Shown one piece after another: positions 13,173-20,112 of a stretch of 24,415 nucleotides of DNA (position 1 is its first letter; every line of letters begins with the position of its first letter). This DNA comes from a virus: positions 1 through 24,415 of IMG/VR virus record IMGVR_UViG_3300021440_000483. One strand, given 5' to 3'. The notes beneath the pieces are model-generated. The model saw only the letters and a program-made list of their open reading frames with translations, ran no database searches and was not told where the DNA came from. The translations under genes and the position numbers were made by a program.

Positions 13173-14560
13173 TGTCATTAGTAGGGAATTATTCTGTATT
13201 TAATAAGACACCTGGAAGATTCTTTGCAGGCAACTCCCAATGCGATAGAAGTAATTGGAATACTCCTGGGAGTTCTCGTAATATTTACTTTAATGACGAG
13301 AGTAATTTCAATACCGCCAATACTACCACTCAAACACATATTCTATTTACTTACGGTTCTCCATCAGGAAGTGTGCCACCTTATTCATGGATAATTCCAT
13401 TTAAAGCTGGAGGTATGGTAATGCGTAATACTGGTTCTGGAACTATGGTTGAAGCATTAATTCCACAACAACCAACAAGTGCTGCATTTACTGGCACAGG
13501 AACATTAGCTGCAACTATACAAGGGTTAGGTAATATTATATGCGCATTAACTGGCACAAACACATTTACAGCATCATCTACTGCAACAGGTAATATAGTT
13601 ATAGCATTAACCGGAAGCAATTCCTTTACAGCAGTTATAACTGGTAATGGAAATATCACATTAACCTTAACCGGAAACAATACTGTAAATTTAGACATAA
13701 CGGGCAACGGGAACATTACAGATGCTCTTACTGGAAGCAGTTCGTTTTCTGCTGATATAACCGGGCTAATGACAATGCTTGCCGCCATAACAGGTAGTGG
13801 ATCACTAACTGCAAGTTTAACTGGTAAAGGAAATGTAACAATAGATTTTACAGGAAGCAGTTTCTTCAATGGTGATTTAGCTATTTTAGCAGGAATAGTT
13901 TGTGCAATGGTGGGAAGTGGAACTTTATCTGCCGACATAACCTTATTAACGCAATTGGTGTGTAATATGGTTGGTAGTGGAACACTATCTGCTGATGCTA
14001 TTATGTTAGTATTTATGTTAGGAGCATTAACTGGTAGTGGGACAATTTCAGCAAATATAACAGGACAAAAATATGGTACCGTTGATATGATTGGAACAGG
14101 TTCTTTGGCAGGAGATATACAAGGACTTGCAAATATACTGTTGAATTTAGTAGGTTCATCAACAATGGTTAATGCTTTAACGTCATTAGCTAATATGAGT
14201 GTTGATATAACGGTGACTGGTTCAGGACTAACTACAGCAAATGTTGGACCAGCTGTATGGGCTGCTTTTTCAGCTACAAATAATAATCCTGACACAATGG
14301 GGGAATTATTAAACAATGCTGGAGCTGGATCATCTCCTACAGATATAGCTGATGCAGTTTGGGCGCAACCATTAGAAGGAACTTATACAGCTCAACAAGT
14401 TATGGAGTTATTGTCAGCAGTTGCAGCCGGAAAAACAACAATAGTAGATTTAGGTGGCGGAAATGCTACAGTTACATTTAGAGATATAAATGATACTGTG
14501 GATAGAGTTGTTGCTGACATGACAGATAGTGAAAGGACAGATGTAACTTTAGATTTATAA
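13172..14560 (+). CDS. Virion protein with twelve exact 20-residue repeats
   Basis: The 462 residues fall into three parts. Residues 1-106 form an N-terminal domain rich in Asn, Ser and Thr (FNKTPGRFFAGNSQCD and onwards). Residues 107-346 are twelve consecutive units of exactly 20 residues with no insertion or deletion; the consensus is (T/V)GSGTLSADITG followed by nine mostly hydrophobic residues ending in AL, so Gly recurs at residues 108, 128, 148 and so on to 328. Residues about 355-462 form a C-terminal domain with DIADAVWAQPLEGTYTAQQV, a Gly-rich turn and VTFRDINDTVDRVVADMTDS; this end is, from memory, shared by many phage structural proteins. The strict period suggests a stacked beta structure such as a solenoid, hence a rigid rod. 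The late-type promoter P3 begins 4 nt after its stop codon, without a terminator. Confidence 0.65.
   Translation: MSLVGNYSVFNKTPGRFFAGNSQCDRSNWNTPGSSRNIYFNDESNFNTANTTTQTHILFTYGSPSGSVPPYSWIIPFKAGGMVMRNTGSGTMVEALIPQQPTSAAFTGTGTLAATIQGLGNIICALTGTNTFTASSTATGNIVIALTGSNSFTAVITGNGNITLTLTGNNTVNLDITGNGNITDALTGSSSFSADITGLMTMLAAITGSGSLTASLTGKGNVTIDFTGSSFFNGDLAILAGIVCAMVGSGTLSADITLLTQLVCNMVGSGTLSADAIMLVFMLGALTGSGTISANITGQKYGTVDMIGTGSLAGDIQGLANILLNLVGSSTMVNALTSLANMSVDITVTGSGLTTANVGPAVWAAFSATNNNPDTMGELLNNAGAGSSPTDIADAVWAQPLEGTYTAQQVMELLSAVAAGKTTIVDLGGGNATVTFRDINDTVDRVVADMTDSERTDVTLDL
13490..14209 (+). repeat. Twelve in-frame 60-bp coding repeats
   Basis: The repeats are conserved as protein rather than DNA: unit length is always 60 bp but the nucleotide sequences have diverged strongly, apart from recurring ACTGG(T/C)A / GGAAGTGGAAC-type words. 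This points to an old duplication kept in register by structure rather than a recent expansion. Confidence 0.85.
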
Positions 14561-14564
14561 AAAC

Positions 14565-14607
14565 TTTGCTACCCCGTTATTACATATTTGTAATAGAGAT
14601 ATTTTTG
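14565..14607 (+). promoter_or_regulatory. Phage late-type promoter P3, before scaffold and capsid genes
   Basis: TTTGCTACC (14565-14573), a 26-nt spacer, then TATTTTTG (14600-14607). It begins 4 nt after the preceding stop codon. A 34-nt A/T-only-like leader follows up to the ATG at 14642; the leader contains TTAAATTAAATTCAATTA (14618-14635), nearly repeated before the gene at 17347. Confidence 0.75.
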
Positions 14608-14641
14608 TAATAAATAATTAAATTAAATTCAATTAAATAAA

Positions 14642-15793
14642 ATGGAAACTTATAGTAAGGAAGCATCAGAAGCTATGGCTGCTGAGTTTGCATCGCAAGC
14701 ACAACAAAGTATAGTAGATACGGGAGTTATTGAAACAGTAACTCCGACAATTGAAACGCCTGTAACACCTGTAATAGAAACACCTGTTGTTCCTGTTGCA
14801 GAAGAAGTAAAGCAGCCAGAGGCTGCTGCTCCAATAGTGGAAACGCCTGTAGTTGTGGCGAAAAGTTTTGAAGAAGAATTGGTCGAGAGATCAAACGGTA
14901 AATATAAAAGTTGGGCGGAAATGGAAGCGGATTTAACTCCGAAAGAATTGAAGTTTGCCAACGATAAGATTAAAAGATTCAACGAGCTTGCAGAAAAAGG
15001 CGTTGATGTAACAAGCAGAGAGTTCCTTGAATTGCAGAGTTTAGATGTTGACAAATTAGATAAAGTAGATGATATTTTATTTGAGAAATGGAAACGTGGC
15101 GAAGAGGGTAAGGGGTTGTCTGACAAAACCATAAAATTCGAGATTAACAAAAAGTACAATGTTAATGAATGGATTGAAAAGGGTGAGTCAGAGTTTACAG
15201 ATGAGGACCATGCCAACAGAGAAAAAATGCAACGTGATGCCGGACTTGGAAAAGAATGGCTTGCGAACTATAAAAATGAAAGAGTATTAGAGAAACAAAT
15301 TGATCCAGCTCAAGTGGCAGCAATGGCTAAAACGAGAGAGAATGAATTAAGTAACTGGGATAAAATGGTGGATTCTGATATTGTAAATAAGGTTGCCAAG
15401 TTGTCAAGTCCAATTAGCTATAAGGATGAAACAGGCAAAGTAGTAGAATCTAAAATTGATTTAGATGTTTCGGCGGAAGATAGAAAGTATGTCGCCGATT
15501 TATTTAAACAGTTACCAAGAGATTCAAACGCTTTCTTTAGTCAGTTTAAAGATGACAAAGGCAACCAAAATCATGAGGCTTTAGCTCAATTGATTGTAAA
15601 GGCAAGGAACTATGACAAAGCGGTGGCTGCGGCATATACCTCTGGAGCAGAACAAAGAGCTTTAGTGATTGAAAAGAATGCAAAGAATACAAATTTTACA
15701 GCAACACCAACGCAAGAAGTGCCGAAAGTGTTTGCATCACCTGAAGAAGCCTTAGCAGAAGCCTATAGGCAACAGGAAAAAACTAAAAAATAA
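14642..15793 (+). CDS. Candidate capsid scaffolding protein
   Basis: This 383-residue protein immediately precedes the capsid gene and shares its promoter. Residues about 30-78 are a Pro/Thr/Val/Glu low-complexity stretch with four VIETP / PIVETPVV-like repeats, probably disordered. The rest is strongly charged and helical (EEELVERSNGKYKSWAEME, LTPKELKFANDKIKRFNELA), ending in a Lys/Gln-rich tail (EAYRQQEKTKK). Composition and place fit a scaffold, which guides shell assembly and then leaves; such proteins have little sequence conservation. No serine protease signature is seen, so a separate prohead protease is not evident here. It could instead be an internal head protein. Confidence 0.6.
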   Translation: METYSKEASEAMAAEFASQAQQSIVDTGVIETVTPTIETPVTPVIETPVVPVAEEVKQPEAAAPIVETPVVVAKSFEEELVERSNGKYKSWAEMEADLTPKELKFANDKIKRFNELAEKGVDVTSREFLELQSLDVDKLDKVDDILFEKWKRGEEGKGLSDKTIKFEINKKYNVNEWIEKGESEFTDEDHANREKMQRDAGLGKEWLANYKNERVLEKQIDPAQVAAMAKTRENELSNWDKMVDSDIVNKVAKLSSPISYKDETGKVVESKIDLDVSAEDRKYVADLFKQLPRDSNAFFSQFKDDKGNQNHEALAQLIVKARNYDKAVAAAYTSGAEQRALVIEKNAKNTNFTATPTQEVPKVFASPEEALAEAYRQQEKTKK

Positions 15794-15802
15794 CTAAAAA
15801 AA

Positions 15803-15817
15803 TAGTTTAAGAAACTA
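15803..15817 (+). repeat. Short inverted repeat before the capsid gene
   Basis: TAGTTT-AAG-AAACTA makes a perfect 6-bp stem with a 3-nt loop in the 33-nt gap between scaffold and capsid genes. It has no T-run, so it is not a terminator. It may be an RNA processing or translation signal, or chance. Confidence 0.3.
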
Positions 15818-15826
15818 CAATAAATT

Positions 15827-17266
15827 ATGGCAACATCGTTTTTAACACCGTCATCAACAGCGGTACAAACACAATCTAACTGGGTATCTTCGGCTGCCCT
15901 TTATAACATCCTGAAACCTTCAGTAGGTTCAGAAGAAGCACGTTCTTGGGGTTCTCAAGATATTACCGGCTTATTTGATATTCTACCAGGAGGTAAAAAC
16001 TACGTAGAGGCAAACAACGGACTTCACTTTGAAGAAGATCGTTTAGATACAATCATCCATGCTACAGGAACAACTGCTGGTGCTTTGGGTGCTGTAACTT
16101 ACACGACTGTTGCTGCTGACACTATCACAAGTTTCCCTGCTGTAAAATTACCATACATTGCTACTGGTACTGCTGGTTATCCTTCATTGGGTGGTCCAAC
16201 ATTAGCGCCTGTACGTCAACATGAGGTATTGATTTTCCCTGGTAATATCTATGGTAAAGTAACTGATGTATCAGGAGCAACTTTCACAGTAACTCCAACT
16301 GGTTCAACAGATTTACCAACTACAATTTCTACAGACGAAATTTGGAGTTTAGGTTTATCAACACCAGAGGGTTTCAAAGAACAAATTGCTTCAAACAACT
16401 GGAGAGAACACGTTGTGTATTGGAAATCACAAATTATGGTTGAAGCGCATGAGTTCACAGGAACTTCAATGACTCAAGCAACTTGGATTCCTTTTGACTA
16501 CAATGGTCAAAAAATGTACAATTGGACTTTCAAAGGTCAAAAGAACATGGCTAAACAATTCCGTAACAGACGCGAGTTGACATGGGTTTTTGGTGAAGCA
16601 GTTACCAATGCAACAACATTGCCGGCTAACTACTCTGCACAATACACTCAAACAAGTGGTTTAATTCCGTTTGTAGAGTCTTTTGGAAACAACTCAACAT
16701 ACGATTTAACAACCGGTATGACATTAGCAGATTTTGAAACTATCGTAACTGATACGCTTTCTAAAAATGCAGGTGCAACTGAAAATTGTATGTATGAGGC
16801 TATTGCTTTCAAATCTGTATTGCAATCATTCTTACGTGTTGAAATGCAAAATGGAGCAATCCAATACAACCAATTAGGTGGAAAAGATGCTTACGTATCT
16901 TTGGATTTTGATTCTTTCAAAGTGTTAGGATATACTTTCCACAATAAAGTGTATTCAGTATTCAACAACCCTACTATCGCAGGTAACGTATCATCTGTTT
17001 ACAAGAACTATGCTTTCATGGTTCCTATGGAAAACAACGCTTACGTATGTGTTGAGAAAAAGGAAAAAGTTGATTGCCCTCCAATGAGAATCAATTACCT
17101 TAAACAAGGTAGTGCTAACAGAGAGTGGATTGAAACTTTAACCGGTGGTGCTATTGGTGCTTATACCAACAATGGTGACTACGGTAAGATTGACATCCGT
17201 TCTGAGTGTGCAGCAGAGTTCTTCGGTGCAAACCGTTATGGATCTATAACTGGAGCTAACTTGTAG
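15827..17266 (+). CDS. Major capsid protein
   Basis: A 479-residue protein located after a scaffold-like gene, with a terminator directly behind it. It has the features of an HK97-fold capsid protein of crAss-like or related phages: an N-terminal arm (MATSFLTPSSTAVQTQSN), an early DILPGGKNYVEANNGLHFEED segment, a central EFTGTSMTQ-IPFDYNGQKMYNWTFKGQKNM-RNRRELTWVFGEA block, and a C-terminal GGKDAYVSLDFDSFKVLGYTF / CPPMRINYL / IDIRSECAAEF block. Codon use looks richer in C-ending codons (AAC, TTC) and CGT than in its neighbours, as expected of a very abundant protein. It shares promoter P3 with the scaffold. The assignment rests on gene order, length, composition and resemblance from memory. 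Confidence 0.85.
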   Translation: MATSFLTPSSTAVQTQSNWVSSAALYNILKPSVGSEEARSWGSQDITGLFDILPGGKNYVEANNGLHFEEDRLDTIIHATGTTAGALGAVTYTTVAADTITSFPAVKLPYIATGTAGYPSLGGPTLAPVRQHEVLIFPGNIYGKVTDVSGATFTVTPTGSTDLPTTISTDEIWSLGLSTPEGFKEQIASNNWREHVVYWKSQIMVEAHEFTGTSMTQATWIPFDYNGQKMYNWTFKGQKNMAKQFRNRRELTWVFGEAVTNATTLPANYSAQYTQTSGLIPFVESFGNNSTYDLTTGMTLADFETIVTDTLSKNAGATENCMYEAIAFKSVLQSFLRVEMQNGAIQYNQLGGKDAYVSLDFDSFKVLGYTFHNKVYSVFNNPTIAGNVSSVYKNYAFMVPMENNAYVCVEKKEKVDCPPMRINYLKQGSANREWIETLTGGAIGAYTNNGDYGKIDIRSECAAEFFGANRYGSITGANL

Positions 17267-17270
17267 TGCT

Positions 17271-17309
17271 AAAAGGTGGGTACTTAACTGTATCCACCTT
17301 TTATTTTTT
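17271..17309 (+). terminator. Terminator after the major capsid gene
   Basis: The stem AAAAGGTGG (17271-17279) / CCACCTTTT (17294-17302) is extended inward by four more pairs (one G-T) to a 6-nt loop, and is followed by the T-rich stretch ATTTTTT. The U-tract is broken by one A, so read-through to the next gene, which has no clear promoter of its own, is plausible. Confidence 0.8.
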
Positions 17310-17317
17310 ATTGAAAT

Positions 17318-17337
17318 ACTTAAATTAACTTAAATTA
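17318..17337 (+). repeat. 10-bp tandem repeat in the leader of the 17347 gene
   Basis: ACTTAAATTA occurs twice in direct succession just upstream of the ATG. Together with the TTAAATTAAATACAATTA overlap (17330-17347) it makes an extremely A/T-rich, unstructured leader, of the kind that favours initiation without a Shine-Dalgarno in Bacteroidota. Confidence 0.5.
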
Positions 17338-17346
17338 AATACAATT

Positions 17347-18480
17347 ATGGAAACTACCTTTAAGCCGAAAGGCTCCTATGCCGATTTTAAAAAAGGCGAC
17401 TATTCAAACAAAGAATTTGTTTTTGAATTAATAAAAAGAAATCCCGAAGGCGGAACAGTTCGCCAAAAAGAAACGGGTCAAACATTACCTTTCCCTCTAT
17501 CAAAAAGAATCCCTATGAATGGGACGGTATTTTACAAAGAAGGGAATAAAGCCCCTTATCCACGTAGAATACGTTATACATTAGGAGAAACAAGCATCTT
17601 TGTAGATGAGCAACAACCTGACGATAAGTTTCCAAAGAAACCTGTTGTGATGGAATTTATTCGCGGAAGATTCTCTGTAGACGGGCAAAATTCAACGCTA
17701 TTAAAGTTTTTAATGGCTTGGGATATGAACGAAACAAAAGAAGGTAGAGATACTAAAAAATTCCCTGTATTCCGTTTGGTGGATAACTCAAAGAAAGTGG
17801 AGAAAGCGCAAAAAGAGGAAGATGAATTATTTGATGTTGTTGATTGGTGTAGAAATGCTGATTGGGAAACTAAAGCATTGCCGTTAGCACAAATTATATT
17901 CACTAACCCGGAAACATTGATGCAAACTCCCAAAGAGATTCGTTACAGCTTAGTTCAAGTTGCGAAACGTGATCCGGCTCAATTCAAAAAGATGTTGGAG
18001 AGCCCAAAGACAGAAAGAACAATTGTTGTGAGAGCAGCTATTGAGAAAGGTTATATCGTAAAAGATTCATCTTTAGGTGGTTTATTTTGGACAGATAACG
18101 ATAGTATTCCTTTGAACTCAGCAGGTCCTGGTAAAGATGTTATTGAGGATTTTGTAAATAAATCTTTTTCCGGTAAAGGAGAAGAAATTTACAAAGCAAT
18201 CTTTGATTTAGTGAATCCTCCTGAACAGTATGTAGCGGAAACGAAACAATCTCCGAGAGTAATTGAGGCACCAATCTTAAAAGAGTGTGTTGATAGTGAT
18301 GAAGATTTATTGATGCTTGTGAGAACAGGTGTTGAAAAAGGTTTAATCACAGTAAATGCCACAAAAGTATGGTGGAAGTACAAAGATGAGAGTTCAAAAG
18401 GTGAGGCAGCTTTGGTTGCTAAATTGAAAGATAATCCGGTTATGCTTCAGTTGATGAAAAAAGATTGTGGAATAGAATAG
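17347..18480 (+). CDS. Two-module structural-region protein, function unknown
   Basis: This 377-residue, Lys/Glu-rich protein is not recognised. Residues 1 to about 145 look like a mixed alpha/beta domain (FELIKRNPEGGTVRQKETGQ, YPRRIRYTLG, FIRGRFSVDGQN). The C-terminal part holds two related modules: 225-290 (IVVRAAIEKGYIV, then LFWTDNDSIPLNSAG and a helix) and 319-375 (LLMLVRTGVEKGLITV, then VWWKYKDESSKGEAALVAKL). Each is a helix ending in EKG, a strand ending in aromatic residues, and a closing helix. It stands between the capsid terminator and another strong terminator, and ends the capsid transcription unit. A head-completion, internal or DNA-binding role is possible; nothing decides. Confidence 0.6.
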   Translation: METTFKPKGSYADFKKGDYSNKEFVFELIKRNPEGGTVRQKETGQTLPFPLSKRIPMNGTVFYKEGNKAPYPRRIRYTLGETSIFVDEQQPDDKFPKKPVVMEFIRGRFSVDGQNSTLLKFLMAWDMNETKEGRDTKKFPVFRLVDNSKKVEKAQKEEDELFDVVDWCRNADWETKALPLAQIIFTNPETLMQTPKEIRYSLVQVAKRDPAQFKKMLESPKTERTIVVRAAIEKGYIVKDSSLGGLFWTDNDSIPLNSAGPGKDVIEDFVNKSFSGKGEEIYKAIFDLVNPPEQYVAETKQSPRVIEAPILKECVDSDEDLLMLVRTGVEKGLITVNATKVWWKYKDESSKGEAALVAKLKDNPVMLQLMKKDCGIE

Positions 18481-18495
18481 TGTGAATTAAATTAT

Positions 18496-18531
18496 AAAAA
18501 AAGCTCAAGCAGAAATGTTTGGGCTTTTTTT
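18496..18531 (+). terminator. Terminator fused to promoter P4
   Basis: AAAAAAAGCTCAA (18496-18508) pairs with TTGGGCTTTTTTT (18519-18531) with one G-T pair, around a loop containing GCAGAAATGT. The last T residues are also the TTTG of the next promoter, the same fusion as after groEL. Confidence 0.85.
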
Positions 18532-18570
18532 GCTACCTACAAAAAGTAATATTATTGTATGGTATTTTTG
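18529..18570 (+). promoter_or_regulatory. Phage late-type promoter P4, before the fibre genes
   Basis: TTTGCTACC (18529-18537), a 25-nt spacer, then TATTTTTG (18563-18570). The spacer is one base shorter than in the other three copies. The ATG at 18589 follows 18 nt after the -7 box. Confidence 0.72.
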
Positions 18571-18588
18571 TATAAAAGAAATCTATCC

Positions 18589-20097
18589 ATGGCAAATACT
18601 TCATTTACTACAAAATTCGATCTAACATTAGCTCCTAAACAATTTGTTTTAGTAGATACCTTTGATTATGTAGCTGCTGGTATTGCGTTGTCTGATGTGA
18701 ACGGCGTTTTTCAGATTGTGGCTCCAAGTGGGTCTGTCATATATGATAATACAGATTATTCGGATAGCGGATGTAATATTCAGAACAGCGTAAGCAGAAC
18801 AAATAAAGTAGCAATTTCATTGCCGTTAGATAGTTCTACTGGGCTGCCAGAGTTGGGGACTTACACGATAACATATTCTGTATACGATAAAAATTTAGCT
18901 GTATATTATACTCAGGTAAATACTTATGATAATGAGTATTCTGCTCCAATTGTAGATATTACACAGGATGTTAATATTATAGCGCCTTTATTTTCACAGA
19001 CAGATATAACAGATTATGTTGTTAATGGAATTACTCCTACATTATCACGATTAAATAAGTTAACATATCCGGCTGGGGTATCTGGTGGTGCGCCGGCTCC
19101 TGTTACTACAACTGCTGCAACATTAAGAACAACAGTTTTCTTTAATGGAACTCAAACATCAACTGTTACAAGTGCTGTTACTTACACATTTGCTGATGGG
19201 TTGGTAATATCGGATTCTTTATTTGGGTCAAAAGAAATTTTAGTTGATGGGACTTACTATTGTTCTATTGCTTGCTCGTTAAAAGATTACGCTAAAAAAG
19301 TAAGTTCGTGTGATGAGAAATTAAGAGCTATTTATGAGGAGAATTATAAATTAGCTTGTTCTTATATGACTACTATTATGATTTTAGTAGAGTGTAATGG
19401 CGGCAGTGATATTTCGTGGTTATTAGATAAGGTAACTGATATTTTAGGGGAATGTGGTTGTGGTTGTGATGGAGATACAGATGATGATTTTGCTAGGATT
19501 ACTGGATGGGGTTCTTTGGTTGGTGCCGATGGGGCGCCAGGGTCAAACGGAACAAACGGTACGAATGGGACAAACGGCGTGGATGGGGCAAGTGGTGTTG
19601 CAGTATTGAACAATAACGTAGTTGTCGATTCAACAAGCTCAGGGGCTTATGCTTCTTTGAAAAGTTATACAGTTGCGGCAGACCAATTACATACTGACGG
19701 CGATGCTTTAGAGGTAACATCTATCATAATAGCAAGCGGAACAACCGCTGTGAAGAACGTTAAAATGCTTTTCGGTGGAGTTGATTTGATGCCTAAGTTA
19801 TCAGCTTTAGGGTATTTGAAAATGCAGCAAGGAGAAATCCAAATGCTCATAAAAACAACTATCACAAGAAGTTCTGATACAACGTTGTTTGTTAAGCATG
19901 AAGCGACACAATCTTCAGGCGCTCCTTTTTATGGGGCGACAAGCCTTTATTCGTTCTACGAGCCTTTAGTAACTCTTACGAGTTTATTAACATCTAACTC
20001 ACATTTATTGGATGTAAAAGGTAACACAACAGCCCCAGACACGATAGTTTGCAAACAATTAATGGTGACTTACTTAAAAAAAATCATAATTACTTAA
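18589..20097 (+). CDS. Fibre-like virion protein with a short collagen-like segment
   Basis: The product is 502 residues. I start it at 18589 (MANTSFTTKF): an in-frame ATG at 18559 lies upstream of and overlaps the promoter -7 region, so it cannot be on the P4 transcript. The N-terminal part (about 1-150) is beta-rich and resembles a head- or tail-anchoring domain (FDLTLAPKQFVLVDTFDY, GTYTITYSVYD). A helical middle (SLKDYAKKVSSCDEKLRAIY) leads to a Cys cluster ECGCGCDGD. Eight Gly-X-Y triplets follow (19522-19593), three of them Gly-Thr-Asn, and then a C-terminal beta domain of about 165 residues. The layout (anchor, coiled or Cys-linked neck, collagen-like stalk, head) is typical of trimeric phage fibres. 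Its 3' end carries a 20-bp tandem duplication that supplies the stop codon. Whether it is a tail or head fibre is open. Confidence 0.7.
   Translation: MANTSFTTKFDLTLAPKQFVLVDTFDYVAAGIALSDVNGVFQIVAPSGSVIYDNTDYSDSGCNIQNSVSRTNKVAISLPLDSSTGLPELGTYTITYSVYDKNLAVYYTQVNTYDNEYSAPIVDITQDVNIIAPLFSQTDITDYVVNGITPTLSRLNKLTYPAGVSGGAPAPVTTTAATLRTTVFFNGTQTSTVTSAVTYTFADGLVISDSLFGSKEILVDGTYYCSIACSLKDYAKKVSSCDEKLRAIYEENYKLACSYMTTIMILVECNGGSDISWLLDKVTDILGECGCGCDGDTDDDFARITGWGSLVGADGAPGSNGTNGTNGTNGVDGASGVAVLNNNVVVDSTSSGAYASLKSYTVAADQLHTDGDALEVTSIIIASGTTAVKNVKMLFGGVDLMPKLSALGYLKMQQGEIQMLIKTTITRSSDTTLFVKHEATQSSGAPFYGATSLYSFYEPLVTLTSLLTSNSHLLDVKGNTTAPDTIVCKQLMVTYLKKIIIT
19522..19593 (+). repeat. Collagen-like Gly-X-Y coding repeat (8 triplets)
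   Basis: Eight successive Gly-X-Y codon triplets run from Gly-Ala-Asp to Gly-Ala-Ser, including three Gly-Thr-Asn in a row. A short triple-helical stalk in a trimeric fibre is the likely use. Confidence 0.8.
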
Positions 20098-20110
20098 AAA
20101 AAATCATAAT
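20071..20110 (+). repeat. Perfect 20-bp tandem duplication across a gene boundary
   Basis: TACTTAAAAAAAATCATAAT occurs twice back to back (20071-20090 and 20091-20110). The second copy provides the TAA (20095-20097) of the fibre gene; with one copy the frame would run a few codons further and overlap the next ATG. Confidence 0.95.
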
Positions 20111-20112
20111 AG

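Noticed and set aside
13490-14209. Regular 60-bp spacing as a possible CRISPR array
   Set aside because: The units are coding and diverged at DNA level, with no identical repeats separated by unique spacers.
13381-14316. A 311-codon open frame on the minus strand
   Set aside because: It lies wholly opposite the 20-residue repeat gene; its Pro/Val-rich sequence is the reverse reading of Gly/Thr repeats and it has no leader or neighbours on that strand.
14650-15216. A 188-codon open frame on the minus strand
   Set aside because: It is the shadow of the scaffold gene, caused by its biased codon composition; Ser-rich low-complexity product and no other minus-strand gene nearby.
18559-18588. An upstream in-frame ATG extending the fibre protein by ten residues
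   Set aside because: It overlaps the promoter -7 box at 18563-18570, so it would be upstream of the transcript start; 18589 is the better start.
20078-20086. A8 slippery run as a programmed frameshift fusing the fibre gene to the next
   Set aside because: Both genes are already in the same frame and are separated by several stops; the shifted frame also ends soon after, so no useful fusion results.
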